DNA of 64,000 bases, taken from contig JAGKQI010000088.1 of assembly GCA_018806915.1 (NCBI GenBank), positions 248,001-312,000 on the forward strand, written 5' to 3'. Numbering within the stretch: the stretch's first letter is position 1; each line of letters starts with the position of its first letter. A model generated the notes under the pieces. It was not told where the DNA came from. It worked only from the letters and a program-made list of their open reading frames with translations, and made no database searches. This DNA comes from Phytophthora colocasiae. Its lineage: Eukaryota > Oomycota > Peronosporomycetes > Peronosporales > Peronosporaceae. Positions 1-8,500 of this stretch are shown here, one piece after another. The translations under genes were made by a program, and so were the position numbers.

Positions 1-2
1 AG

Positions 3-929
3 AACCGCAGCAACCACCAGCAACCACCCGTTTGGATCCAGTTAGCAGTTGCTCTGGATAGGCTGGGGACGAATGGCAACGGGGCTTCGACAGGACGTAC
101 GAAGTTTATTTGGGGTGTTGGCCAAGGAACGCTGGATTTGTACACTGTCAGAGTAATAATTGTCTTGAATGACCTCACAGACAAGTTTGTTGTCTGGCCC
201 AACGACGACGGACGGAAGCAAATCTCTCGTCGCATGGCAGTTCAAGGGTTTCCAGGTTGTGTTGGCTTCATTGACGGCACCACATTTCCTCTGTCGCAGA
301 AGCCTGCAGTCAACGGCGAATGCTACTTTGATCGGAAGCATCGGTACAGTCTGAATGCCCAAGTGGTGTGTGATGATCGCCGTCGAATTATTTCGTTCCT
401 TTGTGGGTGGCCTGGTTCCTGTGCTGACAGCACAGTGTACCGTGCAATGGCGCTGGCTCAAGACGACTTAAAGCACTGTTTTTTTAGCCAAGGCCAGTAT
501 TTGATAGCAGACTCGGCGTATCCTGCAGATACCAGTCACAATACCGTGGTGCCATCGTACAAGATAAATCAGCATGGCCGCGACAATGAGGCTTTCAACA
601 CTTGTGTAGCGCACGTCCGCGTCGTCAACGAGCACACGATAGGTGTGTTGAAAGGCAGATGGTCATCGTTAAGAGAATTGCGTCTTCAAATCAAGCAGCG
701 TGGAGACATCGAACGTCTGCTTCGATGGGTTACCGCATGTGTGGTGCTGCACAACATGCTGATCGACTTTGGCGATTGCTGGCCGGACGAGTGCGACGAC
801 GATGATTCTCTTCCAAGTGACGTAGGTAGAGACGACGATGACACGTTTCCTTTTCGTCGTCAGCTTAAGGAGCATGCTGTGGCCGTTGCCCGTAGGCCAG
901 GGGGTATTCTCTGGTTCAGAGGGATGTAG
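3..929 (+). CDS. PIF/Harbinger transposase, 5' end outside window
   Basis: DDE endonuclease of the PIF/Harbinger superfamily (DDE_Tnp_4), which cuts and re-inserts the transposon. The frame is open to base 3 with no stop, so the N-terminus lies outside the window and no start can be chosen. Visible catalytic positions are the Asp in GFIDGTTFPL, the Asp in LIADSAYP and the Glu in VVNEHTIGVLKGRW, giving the expected D, D, E order. The motif CYFDRKHRYSLNAQVVCD between the first two Asp residues is typical of the family. The C-terminus is acidic and runs to a stop at 929. The neighbour at 1125-2597 is the usual Myb/SANT-like partner in convergent orientation. The visible part of the frame shows no break, so the protein may be functional if the 5' part is intact. 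Confidence 0.9.
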   Translation, partial: NRSNHQQPPVWIQLAVALDRLGTNGNGASTGRTKFIWGVGQGTLDLYTVRVIIVLNDLTDKFVVWPNDDGRKQISRRMAVQGFPGCVGFIDGTTFPLSQKPAVNGECYFDRKHRYSLNAQVVCDDRRRIISFLCGWPGSCADSTVYRAMALAQDDLKHCFFSQGQYLIADSAYPADTSHNTVVPSYKINQHGRDNEAFNTCVAHVRVVNEHTIGVLKGRWSSLRELRLQIKQRGDIERLLRWVTACVVLHNMLIDFGDCWPDECDDDDSLPSDVGRDDDDTFPFRRQLKEHAVAVARRPGGILWFRGM

Positions 930-1124
930 CCCATTAGCAAGACGCCTCGTTCGTGAAAGGAATAATTTATTTAGTTACCGTCAACCAAACTTGCCGTCGT
1001 CCATGCTGAGGTCTCTTTCAAAAATGGTTCGTACGTCTTGTGACGTTGCTTAGGCATCATACTTGGTTGTATCACACGGACGCGGCGACAATGCAAAAAC
1101 AAATCTGAAGCTGTCAGTGGTTTG

Positions 1125-2597
1125 TCACTGCCTTGTATCATAGAGACTCAGAACCGCCTCAATTTCCGAAGACGACTTACCCTCCCTGATAAGCGCTAGG
1201 AAAATCTCGTGACGTTGTCCAGTTTTGCGTGCCTCAATCTCCCGTTCACGCATCTCCAATTCCATTCGACGCTGCTCTTTCTTGTCGCTTCTATCTGCAA
1301 GAAAAATACGCTGTTCCAGCTCCAGTTTCTGCTTCATGAAATCAATCTTCTTGTCACCGTTCTTGGCGTACTCTAGCGCAAGCGATACACGACTGTCGTG
1401 AGCGGTGGCATTCTTGGGCTTATCATTATTCTTTCGTGCACCTCTTTCTGCCTTGTTGCCTTGCTCCCTTGGACGAGACGTTCCCGTACCGTTCAGCTCT
1501 CCAAGTTGATCAACCGTTCCGTTTGACTTGCCTGTTAGCTTGGTGCGCTTGGTGCTGCCGGCTTTTTCATTCGCTGCGGCAGGCCTTCCTAGCTTTTTCT
1601 TTGGTGCAACTGCCGCACTTGTCGCTACAGAAGTCTCCGCTTGGTGAAGTGGCAGGAACGTGAGCAGATCCTCCATATCTGAGGTATGAACCATATCCGC
1701 ATCGGTCTCTAAGTTACCGCCTTTTGAAAGGTCAACAAACAACCGGTTTGGCGGAAGTTCGTCGTCCGCACTGCCCTCAGCCACGTCAGGGAACGGTGAA
1801 TCAATAGAGAAGTTATCCTCATTATATTGCTCACTTGTCGTATTGGATTCCACCAATGGCACAGCCGAAAAGCTGGATGTGTCAACGATTTCCCTGCTCT
1901 TCACATAGCCCAGTTCATCACGTTCATCGACCGAGCCTTCCGTATCTTCAATACTTGGACCTCGGGTAGGATCGGCTTGAGTCTGTGCGTTGTCCACGGT
2001 GGTTCGCTCGCCAACGTCGTTGCAAGATTGAGAAGTAGCATTCTCATCCAACTGATCACGTTTACCAAAGGCAATGCTACCACTGCGAACAGCCAAAACA
2101 TCAACGGGGACTCCAAGTTCGGCTGTCTTAGCTGGCTCAATGTTTGGCCTTTCACCAAACAGTTCTTCTAGACGAGCAAACTCGGCACAGTGAGCGTCCA
2201 GCTTGTCGGCGATATTCATGTTCGCAGCAATTTCATCTGGCGTGAGACCCATTCCAGTCTGCCTCACATTCATCTCGTGGGCCTCTCGGTACTTCACCAT
2301 GTGAGTCCTCCATCGGCCTTGCATCTGCTCTGCCGTAAGACGTTTAAGACGCTTGTTGGCCGAGTTGACGAATAAATACTCCGCCATATTACCAAACGCG
2401 GTCAACTTAGATATCTTAGGTGGGCCACCAATCTTCGTCTTCCCACTGGCACCGTGAAGAGCTTCAAAGTTGGTCTTGTCCGACAGCCAGTCCACGATTA
2501 TCTTGTAGTCGTCAGGCGTGAGATGAACTTTTGTTGCGTCATCTGCACTCGCCTTAACAGCACGCTTAACTATAGTTCTTGCGTTGGTTTTCGTCAT
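1125..2597 (-). CDS. Harbinger Myb/SANT-like partner protein
   Basis: Probable second gene of the PIF/Harbinger element, 490 residues from the ATG at 2597. The frame continues upstream to 2792, but those residues look like untranslated leader. The N-terminal third (from LTPDDYKIIVDWLSDKTNFE to about residue 150) has the layout of a Myb/SANT-like trihelix DNA-binding domain, which in Harbinger elements recruits the transposase to DNA and to the nucleus. The middle is acidic and low complexity. A basic stretch (KKKLGRPAAANEKAGSTKR) resembles an AT-hook or nuclear localisation signal. The C-terminus is a charged coiled coil (KKEQRRMELEMREREIEARK) ending in a short helical motif. Convergent arrangement with the transposase at 929 supports a single element. 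The family role is established knowledge; the domain call here is from pattern only. Confidence 0.72.
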   Translation of the reverse strand: MTKTNARTIVKRAVKASADDATKVHLTPDDYKIIVDWLSDKTNFEALHGASGKTKIGGPPKISKLTAFGNMAEYLFVNSANKRLKRLTAEQMQGRWRTHMVKYREAHEMNVRQTGMGLTPDEIAANMNIADKLDAHCAEFARLEELFGERPNIEPAKTAELGVPVDVLAVRSGSIAFGKRDQLDENATSQSCNDVGERTTVDNAQTQADPTRGPSIEDTEGSVDERDELGYVKSREIVDTSSFSAVPLVESNTTSEQYNEDNFSIDSPFPDVAEGSADDELPPNRLFVDLSKGGNLETDADMVHTSDMEDLLTFLPLHQAETSVATSAAVAPKKKLGRPAAANEKAGSTKRTKLTGKSNGTVDQLGELNGTGTSRPREQGNKAERGARKNNDKPKNATAHDSRVSLALEYAKNGDKKIDFMKQKLELEQRIFLADRSDKKEQRRMELEMREREIEARKTGQRHEIFLALIREGKSSSEIEAVLSLYDTRQ

Positions 2598-2858
2598 GGC
2601 TACACGCAAAGATATAAGTCTTCCACGATGCGGTCCTTCAATCATGAGAGTACTTACTGTGGTCGTTTGCCGTTGATAACCGGCACCTTGTATCCTCTGG
2701 GACTCTCCCAAGAAGGCGTGCCCCCTGTAGAGGATTGCACACAGACGCGACGTCTGCTTTCTCGCGTTGCGCGAGAGATCTTTCCCTTTCAAAATGAAAA
2801 GAGCAACTGACGAAGATTTCCTTTTGGCGGATCACTTGTTTGATTTCCTAACTTCAGG

Positions 2859-2961
2859 CAAATCACCTACCTCTGGAGGTGGGTGATTTGACGAGCGCCA
2901 AATCACATGCTATTTCGGGCCGATATCCCATGTGATTTTGGCGCGAAATCCCATGGGATTT
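2859..2961. repeat. Three consecutive palindromic units
   Basis: Three inverted repeats follow each other: 2859-2873 with 2876-2890 (15-bp arms, one mismatch), 2895-2909 with 2929-2944 (15/16 bp, one unpaired base), and the perfect 16-bp palindrome AAATCCCATGGGATTT at 2946-2961. All share an AAATC...GATTT core. They lie directly before and across the ATG of the Tc1/mariner transposase at 2907, so they may be terminal or subterminal binding sites of that element. The matching opposite end was not found. Confidence 0.7.
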
Positions 2962-4085
2962 TCGGACCAAGTTTTGCAATTCTGACACCCCCTAATACAG
3001 TGTTTCACTGCTTGTACGGCTACTATTACCTTGGATACTCAAGAAAAGACTTGGCAAAGATTTACTCCAAGACAACACAAACTATTAGCAATTGGATTCA
3101 CGTTTACGAGGAAACAGGGACGTACCAACGCGCTACAAGTAGGTCAGACAGGAAGTTCTCTCAGCAACAACGGGTGTGGCTACGAGAATTTTTTGAGCAG
3201 AGACCTTTGGCTTATTTAGATGAGGCACAAGATGCATTTCACCAGCAATTTCAGCTCAGCATATCCAAGACATCAGTGTGGAGAATTATCCACGAGTTTG
3301 GCCTCACTTGGAAAGTCCTGGAACGCCGCGCCATCCATATAAAAGAACGCGATATTTTTCGATTTGCTGAAGAGCTCAGCCACATCAATTGGAACCACCA
3401 CAACATTGTTTTTCTAGACGAGGTGTCCTTCGACAACAGGGGAATGTTGAGGAAGCGGGGATATGCTCTTCGGGGCAAAAAAGTGGCTATTCGCGGCGAG
3501 TTTCAACGAAAGCCCAGGGTTTCGCTTCTTGCTTTCATTGGAGTTAATGGTATTATTGACTACTACGACACTGTAGGAACATTCGATCGCATGGAATTTG
3601 TCAGATGCTGCCAAGATTTTGCTTACTCTAAGAGAGCGGGCGTTGGTCCTTACCCAAGTTCTAACTCGGTTTGGATATTAGACGGAGCGTCTATCCACCG
3701 CCACCCTGAAATCGTACACTACCTTAGAAGCATCGGAATCGTACCGATCTTTCTTCCTGCATATTGCTCGTTCTTCAACCCCATTGAATTCCTTTTTGGC
3801 TACGTAAAGAAAGCGTTCCAGCGTTATTACGTGGAGTCGAGTGATCGTGATTTGATACCGTTCATTGTCGAAACGTTCCGGCGCTTTGAAAACTTCAACA
3901 TGACCCGTGTGTTTGAGCATTGCGGCTGGATGGTTGAGGGCGCGTTCAATCCTGCAGGACCATTGTCAACGGAGACACGACCAGTTCCAGACATATGGCA
4001 AAGCCCAACGGAGGAAGAGGAGGAGTCAACGAACGACGACGTTTTGGGATTTCATTTAGTTAATGGTCTTGATAGTGACGAGTAG
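2907..4085 (+). CDS. Tc1/mariner-superfamily transposase (DD34E)
   Basis: 392-residue DDE_3-type transposase that catalyses cut-and-paste movement into TA sites. A helix-turn-helix region (about residues 45-75, YSRKDLAKIYSKTTQTISNW) is followed by a winged-helix-like part up to about residue 145. The catalytic triad is visible: Asp171 in VFLDEVSFDN, Asp259 in WILDGASIH and Glu294 in CSFFNPIEFLFGYVK, with 34 residues between the last two. The C-terminus is acidic. The ATG at 2907 sits inside an inverted repeat, so the true start may be this one or a downstream residue. No internal stop or frameshift is visible, so the enzyme could be intact. A convergent unknown gene begins only 38 bp after the stop. 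Confidence 0.9.
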   Translation: MLFRADIPCDFGAKSHGIFGPSFAILTPPNTVFHCLYGYYYLGYSRKDLAKIYSKTTQTISNWIHVYEETGTYQRATSRSDRKFSQQQRVWLREFFEQRPLAYLDEAQDAFHQQFQLSISKTSVWRIIHEFGLTWKVLERRAIHIKERDIFRFAEELSHINWNHHNIVFLDEVSFDNRGMLRKRGYALRGKKVAIRGEFQRKPRVSLLAFIGVNGIIDYYDTVGTFDRMEFVRCCQDFAYSKRAGVGPYPSSNSVWILDGASIHRHPEIVHYLRSIGIVPIFLPAYCSFFNPIEFLFGYVKKAFQRYYVESSDRDLIPFIVETFRRFENFNMTRVFEHCGWMVEGAFNPAGPLSTETRPVPDIWQSPTEEEEESTNDDVLGFHLVNGLDSDE

Positions 4086-4123
4086 CGCGAATTACGTTGG
4101 TCAGGAACGTAAATTATCTTGGA

Positions 4124-5110
4124 TCACTGATGCTCAACATCTTCAATGTTCTCCATGTTCTCCATCGGGTCTCGTATTTCACTAGGGTTTGGCAGGTCGA
4201 TGTGGTGGAGGAAGGACTCCGCTTGGGCCTTGCGACCTTGAAGAAACTCTTCAAAAGTTTCGAAACGGCGTCCAAAAGACTCCCAGTCATGACGGAGCTT
4301 CCGAACTTCAGCAATCGTGGCGTTAACACAGTCGACCACCATACGAGTTGATCGGTTAAGGTCACTAATATGCTCCTGCATATGGGAGTCACTTGCTCTT
4401 AAGAGCCGCAAGATGCGTGGAGGAGGTGGTGCTCGAATCGCGTCATCCCATGTGGTGCGATCGAGACTGCGAGTCACTTCAGTCGCCCACATACGCCAAA
4501 CAACAGCTTCTCCGTCGTAGATTGGGCCCCAGAAGTCCTGTAGTCGGCATACAGTCTCGCGAAGCGTGACTTCAGCAGCTGCACCAGCCCGATCGGTGTC
4601 AGTATGTCGGATGCAGTCCTTCATGAAAGCTTGGCGGTCTTGCTTCCTCCCAAGCCCAACGCCATAGTCATAGATGAGAAGCCTGACGGTCTTGTCCTGC
4701 ATTGATTGAACCCAAATCTTCCAGTCTTGCTCCGATTTCTCGCTATCGATGATGTGCTTCTTCACTTTGAATGTCATGAACTTAGTCCAATCGACAATAG
4801 TTGCAGGCTCAAGAGCCCAAGCACCATCAACTTTGACTGCCCGTCCTTTCACATGAGGGCTGAATTGCTCCCAAAGCTTCTCCAATATTTCCTGAAACGA
4901 AGCTCCACCAGCTACGAAAGGATCAAGCTCGTTTCCGGAGGTGTCGCGCTCGCCTACAGTGCCCTTGACAATTGGTTGCACGACCAGGCGATAGATGTTG
5001 GAGGTCACCGGCCGATAGACTTCAGTTCCGACTGGGCTGCGTCGTCGCTCTCGATACGGCGACAATCGGACTCGTTCTTTGGAGGTTTGCACTGGTGACC
5101 TCGACGCCAT
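4124..5110 (-). CDS. Uncharacterised oomycete-type protein, convergent with transposase
   Basis: 328 residues from the ATG at 5110. The open frame extends to 5419, but the upstream residues lack a convincing start. I do not recognise the family. Visible traits: a basic N-terminus (RSPVQTSKERVRLSPYRERRR); a central part rich in Trp and charged residues (DWTKFMTFKVKKHIIDSEKSEQDWKIW); a helical, Arg/Glu-rich C-terminal half (EVRKLRHDWESFGRRFETFEEFLQGRKAQAESF) likely to form coiled coil; and an acidic tail. It converges on the DD34E transposase with a 38-bp gap, so it may be an accessory gene of that element or a separate repeat-borne gene. Its frame is intact. Confidence 0.55.
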   Translation of the reverse strand: MASRSPVQTSKERVRLSPYRERRRSPVGTEVYRPVTSNIYRLVVQPIVKGTVGERDTSGNELDPFVAGGASFQEILEKLWEQFSPHVKGRAVKVDGAWALEPATIVDWTKFMTFKVKKHIIDSEKSEQDWKIWVQSMQDKTVRLLIYDYGVGLGRKQDRQAFMKDCIRHTDTDRAGAAAEVTLRETVCRLQDFWGPIYDGEAVVWRMWATEVTRSLDRTTWDDAIRAPPPPRILRLLRASDSHMQEHISDLNRSTRMVVDCVNATIAEVRKLRHDWESFGRRFETFEEFLQGRKAQAESFLHHIDLPNPSEIRDPMENMENIEDVEHQ

Positions 5111-5419
5111 CTTGAAGACTGCGGAAAGTTTTCGCCGGAAACCCTCCCATGTTGCACATCGTATGCGTTTTAGCAGGGGATCGATTGGCGCGCGATTGAG
5201 CTCGACCAATCGGCCCTGAAAATTTTGAGTAGAACCCACAATACCGTCAAATCTTTCACACCTAGTCGTGTCAGGAGTTAGTTGGTTAACGAGGGATAAC
5301 ACGCTCCAATACGGACTGCTCATTGGTCTCGACAGCGGCCAATCACAAACGTAACCTCTTAATAAATGGCAAAAGCCACATTTAAGTCTCACTGGAATTC
5401 CACAACGAAGTGCTGACAC

Positions 5420-6298
5420 CAGTCGGAGTGAGGCTTTACTTTATGTAGCAGGCTACCGTAAGCTACAGGTTTGCTACGACGCGTAGACAAAGGTGTTGTT
5501 GTGCTTGTCTGCATCGATAATTCCTCCATCTGATCCGGCCAGTCGCGCAAGCTTCATGGTTGCAGCAGCAAGAATGACGTACAATTGACTCGTGAGCAGT
5601 GCCTTGGGTGGCCATTCCTCTGGTTGAGTCGTTCCTAACTGCGACGCAAATTTCGTTCTCCATTGCAAACTGCAAGTTGCCTAGCTCAAATACCGCTGCA
5701 AGTAGTTCAAACAGTTTTTGCGGTCGGGATGTTGATACCAATGGTTATTAGTCATTGTGGTATCGCACAAATGGATGCTGAAGCGCTCGTTCTTCCTCAG
5801 GTACTCGTAGTCGTGAGGTGTCTGCAACTGCAGCTCACGGGCACTATTCTAGTACTTCTCAAGGCTCAGGTTGACTTCTACAGACTTGCCTTCACGTTGC
5901 CACAGGATGGAGCGAACCTGATCTAATTGTGATGTTGGACACCACGAAGCACCGCAAACAAATTTGATGTTTTTACAATAAATAGTCAGATAGGTTACGA
6001 TAAATACAAATATGACCTCGTGTTATCTTTTTCTAACTTGACTAACTTAACACCGTTAACGTTACTTTCGTGTTATCGAGATAACACTAACGTCGCCACA
6101 TATAGTGAGCATACAGTAGCTTATGCTGCAAAAGGTTTTTCATCTTCAACTAGACCTTCTCAGAGCTTTCAGGTTTGCATGTCGCTCAGCCTCTGCGTAG
6201 ATAACCTTTGCCCCGAATAACCTCCAGGCTTGAACAAGATTGTCGTTATGGATAACACTTCAGCTACGCGAGATTGATGACAAAAGCTGACGCAGGGG
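5420..6298. other. Unassigned repeat-like region
   Basis: About 880 bp without a supportable gene. Short open frames on the minus strand (5474-5741) overlap in two frames and give no family I recognise. A perfect palindrome GTGTTATCGAGATAACAC lies at 6070-6087, and further GTGTTATC or GATAACAC copies occur near 6015 and 6246. The stretch probably consists of decayed transposon or intergenic DNA. Confidence 0.4.
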
Positions 6299-6610
6299 AT
6301 GGTCGTTTCTTCTAGACAAAAGCAGACCCAAAGTGGAGACGAGCGAGTTCGACACAACACTTACCGCAAGCGTCAACGAGCAGAACGAGAAAAACTTAAA
6401 GCCCAAGTAGAACATCTCACTGAACAACTGGCCAAGAGAATAATCGCTTTGTAGACGTGGAAAATTGATGCGATGATGCTCGGTCGATGGCTGAAACGCA
6501 GCGAAATCAACTACGGGCGGTAGTTCTAGCTCAATTCACGAGTATCGTGTCCTACTCCGGAATCAAAAGAGATACTCAACCGAAAGAATCGATATTGATT
6601 GTGGCACGAT
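6299..6610 (+). pseudogene. bZIP-like/START-like family relic
   Basis: Remains of the N-terminal half of the family that recurs through this window. From the ATG at 6299 the frame gives a basic segment (NTYRKRQRAEREKLKAQVEH) and the start of a coiled coil. A TAG at 6452-6454 then breaks it. The same frame continues with a Trp-Lys segment matching the conserved family position, and near 6487 the homology moves to another frame (AETQRNQLRAVVLAQF). The START-like domain is absent; homology ends at a 73-bp foldback at 6610-6682. One nonsense change, one frameshift and the missing 3' half make this a dead copy. Confidence 0.75.
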
Positions 6611-6682
6611 GCTACTGGAAAAATGACGGTCTAACGACTGTATGGGCCATACAGTCGTTAGACCGTCATTTTTCCAGTAGCA
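6610..6682. repeat. Near-perfect 73-bp foldback (36-bp arms)
   Basis: Bases 6610-6645 are the exact reverse complement of 6647-6682, with a single G between them. The left arm continues the sequence of the family relic, so the right arm is most simply a foldback copy made by strand switching. It is not flanked by a visible target duplication. A transcript of either strand would form a perfect hairpin. Confidence 0.9.
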
Positions 6683-6860
6683 CGGATTTGGTTGGGGTTG
6701 GATCGTTTGAGATCTTAAACAGACTTGACTTGAGACAATGAATTGACCCTACTTCCGTTAAATATAAGCAAAGTTGTGCATTTGGCTCAATTCGTGGTAG
6801 ATTCGGAGTAAAGCACTATCCGGAGCGTTCGTTGTGCTTCAGCCAAGAAGCTCTTGCTCT

Positions 6861-6869
6861 TTGAATTTT
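6861..6869. repeat. Target-site duplication of the MULE, left copy
   Basis: TTGAATTTT, identical to 11304-11312, directly outside the left terminal repeat. Confidence 0.9.
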
Positions 6870-6920
6870 GGCAGGTGTTGGAGTCCAGTATTATAGTTCT
6901 GGAGAAATACATTATTCAAC

Positions 6921-7047
6921 ACAGGATTAATCCTGTATACACATCATCGTATTTAGCATTACGGTCATATGGGGAAGATACAGGAAGATATAAAAAGATG
7001 AGAAGATATAAACGTGGGGCCAAAACGAATCCAGGATTAATCCTGGA
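6921..7047. repeat. Two subterminal palindromes of the MULE
   Basis: ACAGGATTAATCCTGT at 6921-6936 (perfect, 16 bp) and TCCAGGATTAATCCTGGA at 7030-7047 (perfect, 18 bp) lie inside the left end of the MULE. A related AATCCTGGATGTATACAGGA lies near the right end (about 11234). These are good candidates for transposase binding sites; that role is inference. Confidence 0.75.
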
Positions 7048-7222
7048 CAAGCATGGAATACTCCTGGTCCTGGTCGTTACAAGATTTTGCAGTGACAGCA
7101 GCATGATGGGTCAACAGGAACTATGTGGGGGCGTAGCGTCGTTGGACGTATTGAAGATGTTGTTACTCTGTATAACTTCCCAAACAACAAGCTGAAATGC
7201 AAAATAACATGTATTGATAAAC

Positions 7223-8500
7223 TTAATGAAAGGATAGCAGCAGAAACCTATCTCCGACGAAGTTACTGGGCGGCTTGGGTCGCTGGGAGCTGGTCCTCTT
7301 CCTCGTCCTGGCTTGGGGGTGGAGCCTTGTCCTCGTCGTCGTCACCTGGAGGCGTCGTATCCACTTCGGGTTCATCCGCGAGCAATCTCCTGTCTTCAAG
7401 AAGTAGAATAACTCGAAGCGACGTCTGGGTAGTGCATTGGCATTCATATCAACTCTCAGCCCACGGACAGCAAGGCGGATAAACATCCAGCACACATAAA
7501 CACCACAGCTGAACGAATCGAACTGAATGGGGTTATTCTGCGCGATGACCTCGTACTCTTGCAGACCAGTAACCTTTAGACGTGTGGCGATGGTTTGGCA
7601 TGTGTTCTTGTATGGTGCTTGACCGAGCGGGTCGTAGAAGTAGATACGCTTTGTCTCAACCTTCACAACGATGCAGCACCAATGCGCGTTCATAAAGTTG
7701 ATCGGCAGGAAAACAGTGTCGACACCTTGCTCGGCAATTTGACTCATTAACCTTGCATGCACGGTCGACTCGACAAGACTTTCGTCGGCGGTCCGAGTTC
7801 TCTTCTTCGAAACACTTCCGATGATAAAACCAGCAAATCGAGAATCATTGGTCTTCTGGTACAGACGCTCGCAGCATGCCTGAATCGCAGCATCCGTTAG
7901 CCACGTGGGAGGTGTTGCGCGATACAAAAGAGTGAACTTATATCCGGGATGATTCACCAGTCCCTCTAACGACTTGTATGGGTACGAATTCAAAACATCT
8001 GCTGCCACGTCTGCAACTAGTCCATGGTATTGGGCAGGGAGAGCAGGCATGGCCTCTTGTGTAAGCCAAATGTGTAACTGGATCCCAAGCTCTACAAAAA
8101 CCTTCACATTGTCCACGCGCTTGAAAATCTCTATTTGCTTGCGTGAGAAACTGCCAACATCCTTAATTTGCACGGTATCGATGAGACGGTCGGTCTGGGA
8201 GGCTTGAGATTCAGGGTCGTCCACTGAAATAGCACTCTCCTGCGTATTAGCCACGGGTAATACTGCCAAGCACGCTGCCAAGAGCTTTGGAGGCAACAGG
8301 TAAAACGCATCTCGATTTAACACTGGATTCTTCATTCTCTTGAACTTTGGTTTCTTTGACTCCGCCTCTGCGAACTTAACGAGAATTCCAAACAAACGAC
8401 GTCGACATTCCATGAGACCTGGTCGGTCACGATCCAGAGATTCCAATACTTGTTCAAGCGTAGCGTCCCCCGATTTTTTCCGTCCAGACTCCGAAGCCTC
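7223..8500 (-). pseudogene. Ulp1/C48-type protease domain of the MULE polyprotein
   Basis: SUMO-protease-like (peptidase C48) domain, a common passenger domain of Mutator-like elements. Catalytic positions are visible: His in NFMNAHWCCIV, Asp in IYFYDPLG and Cys in FDSFSCGVYVCW. The frame opens upstream of the first ATG (8446) and meets the transposase frame at a run of five T on the plus strand (8518-8522), so the original gene probably coded for a single transposase-Ulp1 protein. A further frame change near 7400 moves the end into another frame, where an acidic tail ends at the stop 7263-7265. Function in the element is unknown; deSUMOylation of host or transposase proteins is inference. 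Confidence 0.8.

Larger units (their letters stand above)
1..2850. mobile_element. PIF/Harbinger DNA transposon, left end outside window
   Basis: Two convergent genes, a DDE_Tnp_4 transposase and a Myb/SANT-like protein, form the coding core of a Harbinger element. The left end is beyond the window. I could not identify the right terminal repeat or the 3-bp target duplication, so the right limit given is only approximate. Bases 930-1124 between the two genes hold no further gene. Confidence 0.6.

Noticed and set aside
2859..5265. Possible terminal repeats of one large two-gene Tc1 element (GATTTGACG near 2884 and its complement near 5245)
   Set aside because: Only about nine bases match without a consistent TA flank.
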